Below, in pieces: positions 1 through 6,304 of a stretch of 9,145 nt of DNA (position 1 is its first letter; each line of letters starts with the position of its first letter). The stretch is from Leucobacter sp. UBA1945. GTDB lineage: Bacteria > Actinomycetota > Actinomycetes > Actinomycetales > Microbacteriaceae. The position numbers were made by a program, and so were the translations under genes. The stretch lies in the NCBI GenBank assembly GCA_002336855.1, contig DDEV01000112.1, forward strand, positions 1 through 9,145. The letters run 5' to 3'. Below the pieces are notes generated by a model. The model was not told the DNA's origin. It saw nothing but the letters and a program-made list of their open reading frames with translations, and did not search any database.

Positions 1-748
1 CGACACCGACGAACATCTCGACGAAATCTGAGCCAGAGATCGAGTAGAACGGCACCCCGGCCTCGCCTGCGACTGCACGCGCAAGCAGGGTCTTGCCCGT
101 GCCGGGAGGGCCGTAGAGCAGCACGCCGCGCGGAATGCGCGCGCCGACTGCCTGAAAGCGCGAGGCATCGGTGAGGAAGTCCTTGATCTCGTGCAACTCT
201 TCGACAGCCTCGTCTGAGCCAGCGACGTCTGCGAAGGTCACCTGCGGGGTCTCCTTTGAAGCGAGCTTCGCACGAGACTTGCCGAACTGCATGACCTTGT
301 TGCCGCCGCCCTGCATCGACGACAGAATCCACCAGAAGAACAGACCGATCAAGAGCAGCGGCAGAATGAAGCTCATGAGCGACCAGAATGCGTTCGGCTG
401 CGGCACCTGGTCGGTGTATCCGTCTTTCGGCTTCGCATCGGTGACCGCGGCGACGACGTCGCCACCGCGCTGCATCACGTAGTAGAAGTAGACGTCGGTT
501 GCGCCGGTCTTCTTGTCTGCCTTCTCGAGCGTCAGGTTGACGCGCTGATCGCCGTCGACGATCTCGGCCTTCTTGACGTCGCCGTTCGCGAGCATCTCGA
601 GGCCCTGCTCGGTGGTCACCTCGCGCACTCCCGCACCCGAGAGCAGCGACCACCCCAGCAGCACGATGATCGGTGCGAGGATCAGGTAAACCAGCGGACC
701 CTTGAAGATCTTCTTCAGGCGGGAGCCACCGGGTGCAGTCTCAGCCAA
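1..748 (-). CDS. ftsH: ATP-dependent zinc metalloprotease FtsH, N-terminal part (cut by window edge)
   Basis: This is the 5' part of the gene for the membrane-anchored AAA+ protease FtsH, which unfolds and degrades membrane and short-lived cytosolic proteins. My translation of the minus strand from 748 gives 249 residues that run off the window. A first membrane segment lies at about residues 19-38, followed by an extracytoplasmic domain at about 40-120. A second membrane segment is at about 122-143, and the AAA+ domain starts near 170 with the conserved VTFADVAG stretch. Walker A (GPPGTGKT) is at 213-220. Walker B, the second region of homology and the HExxH zinc site would lie outside the window. 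No in-frame ATG or GTG fits the N-terminus. I chose the TTG at 748-746 because a Shine-Dalgarno-like AGAAAGG sits 7 nt upstream; another in-frame TTG at 775-773 lacks one. It follows hpt by about 125 bp in the same direction. Family call very sure; start codon moderately sure. Confidence 0.95.
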   Translation of the reverse strand, partial: MAETAPGGSRLKKIFKGPLVYLILAPIIVLLGWSLLSGAGVREVTTEQGLEMLANGDVKKAEIVDGDQRVNLTLEKADKKTGATDVYFYYVMQRGGDVVAAVTDAKPKDGYTDQVPQPNAFWSLMSFILPLLLIGLFFWWILSSMQGGGNKVMQFGKSRAKLASKETPQVTFADVAGSDEAVEELHEIKDFLTDASRFQAVGARIPRGVLLYGPPGTGKTLLARAVAGEAGVPFYSISGSDFVEMFVGV

Positions 749-755
749 TGCGAGG

Positions 756-762
756 CCTTTCT
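756..762 (-). promoter_or_regulatory. Ribosome binding site deciding the ftsH TTG start
   Basis: On the minus strand AGAAAGG reads at 762-756, 7 nt before the TTG at 748-746. It supports that TTG rather than the upstream in-frame TTG at 775. The site is purine-rich but not a perfect anti-16S match, so the support is moderate. Confidence 0.5.
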
Positions 763-846
763 CTTTGAACTGCAATAAGCGTAGCCGCCGCCGCCGACAA
801 ACCTTCTGAAGATTCGCCCAGCGCGGACAAAGGCGCTCAGAACAAC

Positions 847-863
847 GCGACGGGGCGCGTCGC
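847..863 (-). terminator. Short GC hairpin downstream of hpt (possible terminator or ftsH leader structure)
   Basis: GCGACG (847-852) and CGTCGC (858-863) form a 6-bp stem around a 5-nt loop, 10 bp past the hpt stop codon on the minus strand. In the minus-strand reading it is followed by GTTGTTCT, a mildly T-rich tail. It could reduce readthrough from tilS-hpt into ftsH, or be part of the ftsH leader. The stem is short, so this is weak evidence. Confidence 0.3.
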
Positions 864-873
864 CTGAAACGCC

Positions 874-1431
874 CTAGTCTGAGTACACGTGCGGCGCAAG
901 CACCGCCACGTCGCGCAGGTTGCGGTAGTTCTCTGCGTAGTCGAGCCCGTAGCCGACCACGAATTCGACCGGAATATCGAAGCCGACGTATGCCACGTCG
1001 ACCTCGACTTTCAGTGCCTCGGGCTTGCGCAGCATGGTGCAGATGCGCACCGAGCGCGCACCCCGGCTCTCGAGGTTTTCTTTCAACCACGAGAGGGTGA
1101 GCCCGGAGTCGATGATGTCTTCGACGATCAGCACATCGCGATCGGTGATGTCTGAGTCAAGATCCTTGAGAATCCTCACGACGCCACTCGACTTCGTGCC
1201 GGCGCCATACGAAGAAACGGCCATCCAGTCCATCTGCGCGTGAAACCGCAGCTCGCGAGCGAGATCGGCCATCACCATGACGGCGCCCTTCAGCACACCG
1301 ACGAGCAGCGGCGGGTTCGAGGTGCCGTAATCGGCCTCGATCTGCCTCGCCATCTCGGCAAGCCGTGCCTGCAGCTCGGCTTCGGTGTGCAGCACGGTGG
1401 TGAGCTCGTCACCCAGTTCTCTCGCGTCCAT
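874..1431 (-). CDS. hpt: Hypoxanthine (guanine) phosphoribosyltransferase
   Basis: This soluble purine-salvage enzyme transfers the phosphoribosyl group of PRPP to hypoxanthine or guanine, giving IMP or GMP. The 185-residue length is normal for bacterial HPRT. The PRPP-binding motif VEDIIDSGLTL is at residues 103-113, with the two acidic residues (E104, D105) expected in this loop. An early LVGVLKGA stretch at 43-50 matches the loop that contacts pyrophosphate, and the flexible-loop region with SSYG is at 73-76. The C-terminal GYGLDYAENYRNL matches the family's purine-binding end. The ATG at 1431 is the only good start I see, though no strong Shine-Dalgarno precedes it. It lies 52 bp after tilS on the same strand, a pairing that is common in bacteria. 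The motifs do not distinguish preference for hypoxanthine over guanine. Confidence 0.95.
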   Translation of the reverse strand: MDARELGDELTTVLHTEAELQARLAEMARQIEADYGTSNPPLLVGVLKGAVMVMADLARELRFHAQMDWMAVSSYGAGTKSSGVVRILKDLDSDITDRDVLIVEDIIDSGLTLSWLKENLESRGARSVRICTMLRKPEALKVEVDVAYVGFDIPVEFVVGYGLDYAENYRNLRDVAVLAPHVYSD

Positions 1432-1483
1432 GCATCAACTTTATCGCGCCGAAGAGGATCGCCAGGCCGACTGTAGCCTCCCT

Positions 1484-2590
1484 CTAGCGCGGGCGGATCA
1501 CCAGATTGCCCGCTTCGCGCATCACCACAATGCGTGGCGCATGGATCGGCCCCTGCCCCTTCCACGCGGTGACGAGCGAAGCAATCGCGAGCGTGTGTTC
1601 GCGGGTCAGCTGAGCGCCGAAGGTTCGCTCGGAAACGAGGCGAATCACCCTACCGCGCAGAGCAGCTGGCAGCGCCCGAAGGGCTTCGGCCGGCAGCAGG
1701 ACCTGGCGATCCTTGCCCCCCGAAATCTCGCTCGCTACCAGCGCGTCGACCTCGTCGCCGCCTCGACGGTAGTGAGCGATCGCGTCGAGGTGCGCCTCGG
1801 CGAGCGCGTCGAGCGCATCGGCGTCTTCGCGAGCAAGATCGGCGCTGCGGGCAAGCGCCGCGGCGAAGCCAGAGCCGAGTTCGCGCTCGAGCAGCGGCAG
1901 CGCCGTGGTGCGCACGCGCACGCGCGCATACGTGGGATCAGCATTGTGCGGGTCGTGCCACGGTTCGAGGGCGAGCTCAGCGCACGACGCCTCGGTCACC
2001 GCGCGGGTCACCTCGAACTGCTCGGCCAGCAGCGGGCGGGCGATGTGCACTCCGGGCGCAGTCTCACGCCTCGGCGGGATGCCCGCGATGCTGCGCGTGC
2101 CCGAACCCCTGGCGAGCGCCAGTAGCACCTGCTCTGCCTGGTCGTCACGGGTGTGCGCGGTGAGTACCAGCCTGGCGCCGGCCTCGCGGGCCACTGACGC
2201 GAGCGCCTCGTATCTTGCTGCCCGCGCGGCTGCTTCTGGGCCGTCGCTGTCGCCGACGAGAACCCGACGCACGACCACCGGGGCAAGGCCGAGCCCACGC
2301 GCCTGCGCGGCGGCTCGAGATGCAACCTCGCCCGAGCCCTTCTGCAGGCCGTGGTCGATCACCACTGCGCCGGCGCACACCCCCACGCCGACGGCCTCGG
2401 CAGCGACGGCGGCGGCGAGCGCAAGCGAGTCTGCACCCCCCGAGAGGGCGACGAGCACGAGCGGCTGGTGATCCTCGCCCCTGACGCCGATGGTGCTTGC
2501 ATCGGTCGCGGACGAAACCAGCTCCCTAAGCACCGGGCGCACCGCTGAACGAACGCGCATGCTCGCCGGGGTGCGAGGTTTCGGAGCCAT
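1484..2590 (-). CDS. tilS: tRNA(Ile)-lysidine synthase
   Basis: TilS uses ATP and lysine to convert cytidine 34 of the CAU-anticodon tRNA-Ile into lysidine. This switches the tRNA from AUG to AUA decoding and from methionine to isoleucine charging. The 368-residue protein carries the PP-loop ATP-pyrophosphatase motif SGGADS at 50-55. It also has VIDHGLQ at 78-84 and the family stretch AHTRDDQAEQVLL at 145-157. A DPHNADPTYARVRVR segment at about 213-227 corresponds to the conserved Asp-Pro-x-Asn region. The first ATG (2590) gives a basic, low-complexity leader; an in-frame ATG at residue 11 (2560) is an alternative. Neither has a clear Shine-Dalgarno. It is the first gene of the tilS-hpt-ftsH run and is divergent from ppa across 113 bp. 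In many actinobacteria a dacB-type carboxypeptidase sits between tilS and ppa; none is present here. Confidence 0.93.
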   Translation of the reverse strand: MAPKPRTPASMRVRSAVRPVLRELVSSATDASTIGVRGEDHQPLVLVALSGGADSLALAAAVAAEAVGVGVCAGAVVIDHGLQKGSGEVASRAAAQARGLGLAPVVVRRVLVGDSDGPEAAARAARYEALASVAREAGARLVLTAHTRDDQAEQVLLALARGSGTRSIAGIPPRRETAPGVHIARPLLAEQFEVTRAVTEASCAELALEPWHDPHNADPTYARVRVRTTALPLLERELGSGFAAALARSADLAREDADALDALAEAHLDAIAHYRRGGDEVDALVASEISGGKDRQVLLPAEALRALPAALRGRVIRLVSERTFGAQLTREHTLAIASLVTAWKGQGPIHAPRIVVMREAGNLVIRPR

Positions 2591-2703
2591 GGCTCAACGG
2601 TACAGGTCGAGCTGCCCGAGTTCGCGTACCCTTAGATGCGTACACAGGTACGTCGCGCTCGTTCGGGCGCGCAAGAGCGACACAACACGCAGAAGGAGCG
2701 CGC
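2591..2703. promoter_or_regulatory. Divergent tilS/ppa intergenic promoter region
   Basis: This 113-bp space separates genes transcribed outward in both directions, so it should hold promoters for both. For ppa, TACCCT at 2627-2632 fits the TANNNT -10 pattern, but I see no convincing -35. I could not pick a -10 for tilS with confidence. The promoter role follows from gene orientation more than from recognisable boxes. Confidence 0.45.
2691..2698 (+). promoter_or_regulatory. Strong Shine-Dalgarno of ppa
   Basis: AGAAGGAG at 2691-2698 ends 5 nt before the ATG at 2704. This is the best ribosome binding site in the window and fixes the ppa start. Confidence 0.8.
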
Positions 2704-3198
2704 ATGACCGCCGCATTCGACGCCGTCATTGAGATTCCCAAGGGCAGCCGCAACAAGTACGAGGTCGACCACGAGACTGGTCGTGTCTACCTCGACCGCG
2801 TGCTCTACACGGGCTTCGTCTACCCCACCGACTACGGCTTCTTCGAAGAGACCCTCGGCGAAGACGGCGATCCGCTCGACGTGCTCGTGCTGCTCGACTA
2901 CCCGGTGTTCCCGGGCGTTGGCGTCAAGGTGCGCCCCGTCGGCGTGCTCAAGATGAGCGACGAGGCCGGCGGCGACGACAAGGTCATCGCGGTGCAGCAC
3001 AAGGATCCGCGCTGGTCGCACATTCAGGATGTCGCTGACATTCCCGAGTACACCCGCAAGGAGATCGAGCACTTCTTCGAGCACTACAAGGATCTCGAGC
3101 CCGGCAAGTGGGTCAAGGTCGACGCGTGGGGCTCGGCTGCAGACGCAGAGCAGCTGATCATTGAGGCCCAGGAGCGCCTCGCCGCGCAAGGCCACTAG
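2704..3198 (+). CDS. ppa: Inorganic pyrophosphatase, family I
   Basis: This soluble Mg-dependent enzyme hydrolyses pyrophosphate to two phosphates, pulling nucleotide polymerisation, aminoacylation and sulfate activation forward. At 164 residues it has the normal size for prokaryotic family I enzymes. It carries the metal-binding signature EDGDPLDVLV at 53-62, with D54, D56 and D59 as the expected ligands. A second acidic cluster is at 86-92 (D86, E87, D91, D92). The N-terminal IEIPKGSRNKYEVD matches the family's substrate-binding start, including a lysine and an arginine. The start is firmly set by the AGAAGGAG ribosome site. It is divergent from tilS and upstream of the SulP gene, with a large stem-loop between them, so it is probably its own transcript. 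No oddities were seen. Confidence 0.97.
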   Translation: MTAAFDAVIEIPKGSRNKYEVDHETGRVYLDRVLYTGFVYPTDYGFFEETLGEDGDPLDVLVLLDYPVFPGVGVKVRPVGVLKMSDEAGGDDKVIAVQHKDPRWSHIQDVADIPEYTRKEIEHFFEHYKDLEPGKWVKVDAWGSAADAEQLIIEAQERLAAQGH

Positions 3199-3229
3199 GT
3201 TGTAGCGCTTCACGCGCACTCTCACGCTG

Positions 3230-3280
3230 ACAGCCAGTAGCTGTCGCTCCGAGCAATCGGACGCGATCGCTACTGGCTGT
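3230..3280 (+). terminator. Long branched stem-loop after ppa, probable transcription terminator
   Basis: A 12-bp perfect stem is formed by 3230-3241 (ACAGCCAGTAGC) and 3269-3280 (GCTACTGGCTGT). The 27-nt interior has a second hairpin, TCCGA at 3248-3252 and TCGGA at 3257-3261, closed by a GCAA tetraloop. A 3-bp extension (3244-3246 with 3264-3266) bridges the two stems. It begins 32 bp past the ppa stop codon. The downstream tail is only TTT followed by GCG, so it lacks a classic U-run, which is common for actinobacterial terminators. It could also protect the 3' end of the mRNA or be a dispersed intergenic palindrome. Confidence 0.65.
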
Positions 3281-3328
3281 TTGCGTAGCACTTACGGCAT
3301 CCGGGCAATACCGATCGCCTCAGCTGTC

Positions 3329-3345
3329 TAGAATGAAGGCAAATG
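3329..3345 (+). promoter_or_regulatory. Candidate -10 element (TAGAAT) immediately upstream of the SulP gene
   Basis: TAGAAT at 3329-3334 closely matches the bacterial -10 consensus. It lies only 8 nt before the ATG at 3343, so transcription would begin at or very near the start codon and give a leaderless or almost leaderless mRNA. A competing reading is that GAAGG (3335-3339) is a tightly spaced Shine-Dalgarno on a longer mRNA. No good -35 is visible. Confidence 0.35.
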
Positions 3346-4983
3346 CACCTACGCTCCCTGCTTCCCTCTCGAGAGGACTACCGCGGGCTGCGAAGAAGCT
3401 GGCGGGCCGATCTGCTCGCGGGTGCGACCGTCGGCATCGTCGCGCTGCCGCTGGCACTCGCCTTTGGCGTGAGCTCCGGCGTAGGTGCAGAGGCGGGCCT
3501 CGTGACCGCCATCATCGCTGGCCTCGTCGCCGCGATCTTTGGCGGGTCGAACGTGCAGGTCTCCGGCCCGACGGGCGCAATGGTTGTCGTGCTGGTGCCG
3601 ATCGTCGCGCAGCACGGTCCAGGCGCGGTATCGACCGTCGCGCTCATGGCCGGCGTGATGGTGCTGCTCGCGGGAGCGCTTCGACTTGGCAGAGCGCTCA
3701 GCTACCTGCCGTGGCCGGTCATCGAGGGTTTCACTGCCGGAATCGGCATCATCATCTTTCTGCAGCAGTTGCCCTCTGCGCTCGGGGTGCAACTCAAAGG
3801 GCACTCGACGAACGCGCTGCTTGCAACATGGCAGGTGCTCGACGAGGCAACCTGGCCGCAGGCGCTGCTCCCCCTCGGGGGCGTCGCAATCGTGGCCGCG
3901 ATCATGATCGCCTTCGGGCGATGGCTCCCGGCGCTGCCGGGGTCGTTCATCGCGATCCTCGTGGTCGCGGTGGCGAGCTGGGCGATGCAACTACCGCTTG
4001 CCACTATCGGCGAGCTTCCGAACTCACTCCCTGCCCCATCGCTGCCGTCGCTTGATCCCGCGCTGCTCGCATCGCTCGCGGCTCCTGCTGCCGCCGTCGC
4101 CGCACTCGCTGCGATTGAATCGCTACTCTCGGCCCGCGTCGCGGCGTCGCTCAGCAACACCGGGTCGCTGAACGCCGATCGCGAGCTTTTCGGCCAGGGC
4201 CTCGCCTCGGTCGCAGCTGGCCTCTTCGGCGGAATCCCGGCCACCGGCGCCATCGCCCGCACCGCGGTGAACGTGCGCAGCGGGGCGAAGACCCGCGTGG
4301 CCTCGGTGACGCATGCGCTACTGCTGCTGCTCATCGTGCTCGTCGCAGCCGGCATCGTGTCTCACATCCCACTCGCCGCTCTCGCGGGAGTGCTCATGGT
4401 GACCGCGGCGCGTATGGTCTCGGTGGCGACGTTCCGGCGCGTCGCGCGCTCCGGCCGGTCGAGCGCCGCGGTGTTTCTGGTCACGGCCCTCGTCACGGTT
4501 GTCTTCGACCTCGTGATCGCGGTGGGGATCGGCGTCGCTGTCGCCGCATTCTTCGCTCTGCGCACGCTCAGCCGAGCCAGCGGGGCGCAGCGTGAGACGT
4601 TGCCCGGCAAACAGCTTCCAGGTGACGAGAGGATCGCGCTCTTCCGCATCGACGGCTCGCTGTTCTTCGGCGCCGCAGAGCCTCTGCTCGATGAGATCGC
4701 AACCCAGGATGATGTCGAGGTGGTCATCCTACGTCTTTCGCAGGTGCAGATCCTCGACGCCACCGGAGCGAATGCGCTTGGTGAGCTCATTCACGCGCTT
4801 GAGCGGCGCGGGGTGACTGTGCTCATCAAGGGGGTACGTCTCGAGCATCGCGAATTGCTCGAACGTTTAGGAGTGATCGCCTCACTGCGGCACCCGAACC
4901 ATCTCTTCGCTGATCTCGACCCGGCGATCGAGCATGCCCGGGATCACGTGCGGCGACTCGCAGAGGCTGCTGGCGCGAACTGA
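3343..4983 (+). CDS. SulP/SLC26-family anion transporter with C-terminal STAS domain
   Basis: This is an integral membrane secondary transporter of the SulP family, whose members move sulfate, bicarbonate or other anions. The 546 residues have the full layout: a membrane domain at about 22-408 with many hydrophobic segments, then a cytoplasmic STAS domain at about 428-540. Family marks include SGPTGAM at 74-80 in the substrate region, ESLLSARVA at 259-267 and the NADRELFGQGLAS to FGGIPATGAIARTAVN block at about 277-310. In the STAS domain the loop reads LDATG (471-475), with threonine where SpoIIAA-type domains have a phosphorylatable serine; this is seen in many SulP proteins. It sits between ppa and a gene pair for homocysteine formation. 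That favours sulfate, but BicA-like bicarbonate carriers share the same architecture. The 61-bp gap to the next gene allows co-transcription. Family sure, substrate not. Confidence 0.93.
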   Translation: MHLRSLLPSREDYRGLRRSWRADLLAGATVGIVALPLALAFGVSSGVGAEAGLVTAIIAGLVAAIFGGSNVQVSGPTGAMVVVLVPIVAQHGPGAVSTVALMAGVMVLLAGALRLGRALSYLPWPVIEGFTAGIGIIIFLQQLPSALGVQLKGHSTNALLATWQVLDEATWPQALLPLGGVAIVAAIMIAFGRWLPALPGSFIAILVVAVASWAMQLPLATIGELPNSLPAPSLPSLDPALLASLAAPAAAVAALAAIESLLSARVAASLSNTGSLNADRELFGQGLASVAAGLFGGIPATGAIARTAVNVRSGAKTRVASVTHALLLLLIVLVAAGIVSHIPLAALAGVLMVTAARMVSVATFRRVARSGRSSAAVFLVTALVTVVFDLVIAVGIGVAVAAFFALRTLSRASGAQRETLPGKQLPGDERIALFRIDGSLFFGAAEPLLDEIATQDDVEVVILRLSQVQILDATGANALGELIHALERRGVTVLIKGVRLEHRELLERLGVIASLRHPNHLFADLDPAIEHARDHVRRLAEAAGAN

Positions 4984-4998
4984 CCGCCCGTCCGATTA

Positions 4999-5013
4999 CG
5001 GCGCATGACGCCG
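4999..5013 (+). other. Short hairpin between the SulP gene and the MalY-like gene
   Basis: CGGCG (4999-5003) and CGCCG (5009-5013) form a 5-bp stem around CATGA in the 61-bp gap. No T-run follows. It may be a weak attenuator, or only the chance pairing expected in GC-rich sequence. Confidence 0.2.
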
Positions 5014-5044
5014 AGGCGGCACTCAGGCACAGCCCAGGTGCAGA

Positions 5045-6304
5045 ATGAATCGTATGAGCAACGATGACGACTGTTACCTGGCAGCGGTAGGCGCGGGCGC
5101 CGACCCCTCGGGAGTGCCCTGGGCCGAGCTCGATCCCGCGGTGCTCTACACGAAGCGCAGCAGCATCAAGTGGGCGCGCTACTCGGCAGATGTGCTGCCG
5201 ATGTTCGTGGCCGAGATGGATTTCGCGGTCGCACCCATCATTCGAGGCGCACTGCAGCGCGCGGTTGAGGCAAGCGACATCGGCTACGTCGAGACCCCTG
5301 CGCCCTACGCCGAGGCGTTTGCAGATTTTGTCGAGGATCGCTGGGCCTGGCGGCTGCCCCGCGAGTATGTGCGGCTCACCACCGACGTGGCGACCGGCGT
5401 GGTCGAGGCGCTGCGTCTCGCACCCAAGGGGCAGCAGGGCCGGCTCGTGCTCTCCACCCCATGCTACCCCGGCTTCTTCGAAATGCTGCAGGAGCTGCCG
5501 TTCGAGGTCGTCGAGGTGCCGCTGCTCGACGATGACACCACGGCGCTCAACCTCGAAGCAATCGCACGCGAGTTCGAGACTGGCGCGACCGCATTCCTGC
5601 TCTGCAACCCGCACAACCCGCACGGCACACCCTTCGATGCCAATGAGCTCAGCGCACTCGCACGGCTTGCCGCAGAGTATGACGTGTTCGTGGTGAGCGA
5701 CGAGATTCACGCCCCACTCACTCACCACGGCGCGACGTTCACGCCGTTCGCGCCGCTCGCCGCTGATGCTGGCGCGCTCTCGGTCACGGTAACCTCGGCC
5801 AGCAAGGGGTGGAACCTCGCGGGGGCCAAGTGCGCCGCAATCGTCGCGGCAGACGACCGCGCACACAGCCTGCTCGATCACCTACCGCCAGAGGTACTCA
5901 CCCGCACGAGCATCCTGGGCGTGCACGCAGGAATCGCTGCGTTCACCGAGGCCCGCGACTGGCTCGACCTGGCGATCACGCAGATCCAGGCGAACCAGCG
6001 CCTCTTCAAAGCGCTCCTGCGCGAGCATGTGCCTGCGGTCAAGTACACGCCGGGCAGTGCGGGCTACCTTGCGTGGCTCGACCTGCGAGGCGCGGGCCTC
6101 GGCGCAGAGCCCGCCGAGCGCCTTCTCGCCGAAGCTCGCATCGGTTTGAACGACGGCCGGCATTTCGGCCTGGGCGGCGAAGGATTCGCACGCCTGAACC
6201 TCGCATGCGCGCCAGACACGATCGTGCAGGGGATCGAGCGCATCGCGTCACTGGTCTCGCCGGCAACACAGGCGTCTTTGACCAATATCGGAGGCCAGAA
6301 ATGA
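5045..6304 (+). CDS. MalY/PatB-type PLP-dependent C-S lyase (cystathionine beta-lyase-like) / class I/II aminotransferase
   Basis: This is a fold-type I PLP enzyme of the MalY/PatB branch. Characterised members split cystathionine to homocysteine, pyruvate and ammonia, and some have aminotransferase or regulatory side roles. The 419-residue protein begins its conserved part with KRSSIKWARYSADVLPMFVAEMDF (about 37-60), the branch's typical N-terminus ending in the W/F-x-A-x-M-D-F element. NPHNPHG is at 188-194. The aspartate that pairs with the PLP pyridine nitrogen is D219 in SDEIH, and the Schiff-base lysine is K254 in SASKGWNLAG. An alternative ATG lies at 5054 (residue 4). AGGTG at 5036-5040 is a weak ribosome site spaced 4 nt from the first and 13 from the second. 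The gene overlaps the metY-like gene by 4 bp, so the two are probably translated together. C-S lyase is more likely than simple aminotransferase, but substrate cannot be read from sequence. Confidence 0.88.
   Translation: MNRMSNDDDCYLAAVGAGADPSGVPWAELDPAVLYTKRSSIKWARYSADVLPMFVAEMDFAVAPIIRGALQRAVEASDIGYVETPAPYAEAFADFVEDRWAWRLPREYVRLTTDVATGVVEALRLAPKGQQGRLVLSTPCYPGFFEMLQELPFEVVEVPLLDDDTTALNLEAIAREFETGATAFLLCNPHNPHGTPFDANELSALARLAAEYDVFVVSDEIHAPLTHHGATFTPFAPLAADAGALSVTVTSASKGWNLAGAKCAAIVAADDRAHSLLDHLPPEVLTRTSILGVHAGIAAFTEARDWLDLAITQIQANQRLFKALLREHVPAVKYTPGSAGYLAWLDLRGAGLGAEPAERLLAEARIGLNDGRHFGLGGEGFARLNLACAPDTIVQGIERIASLVSPATQASLTNIGGQK
6290..6294 (+). promoter_or_regulatory. Shine-Dalgarno of the metY-like gene inside the upstream coding end
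   Basis: GGAGG at 6290-6294 lies 6 nt before the ATG at 6301, within the last codons of the MalY-like gene. With the ATGA stop/start overlap (6301-6304) it fixes the start of the downstream gene, although the frame stays open further upstream to 5809. It indicates translational coupling. Confidence 0.8.

Noticed and set aside
471..475. Threonine in place of serine in the STAS loop of the SulP protein (LDATG, protein residues 471-475) as a loss of regulation
   Set aside because: Threonine or other residues occur at this position in many SulP proteins, so it is not a notable defect. The coordinates given here are protein residues; the codons lie at about 4753-4767.
1385..2125. Plus-strand open frame of 246 codons antisense to tilS and hpt
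   Set aside because: It is the complementary shadow of tilS and hpt coding sequence; its composition is Arg/Ala/Gly-rich without a domain.
4826..5881. Long open frame on the minus strand (351 codons) across the SulP end and the MalY-like gene
   Set aside because: It is antisense to two clearly conserved proteins and has low-complexity Arg/Glu/Cys-rich composition typical of shadow frames in GC-rich DNA.
5809..6300. Upstream extension of the metY-like frame to 5809
   Set aside because: The added residues are Arg/Pro-rich and unlike any MetY N-terminus. The GGAGG at 6290-6294 and the ATGA overlap fix the start at 6301.
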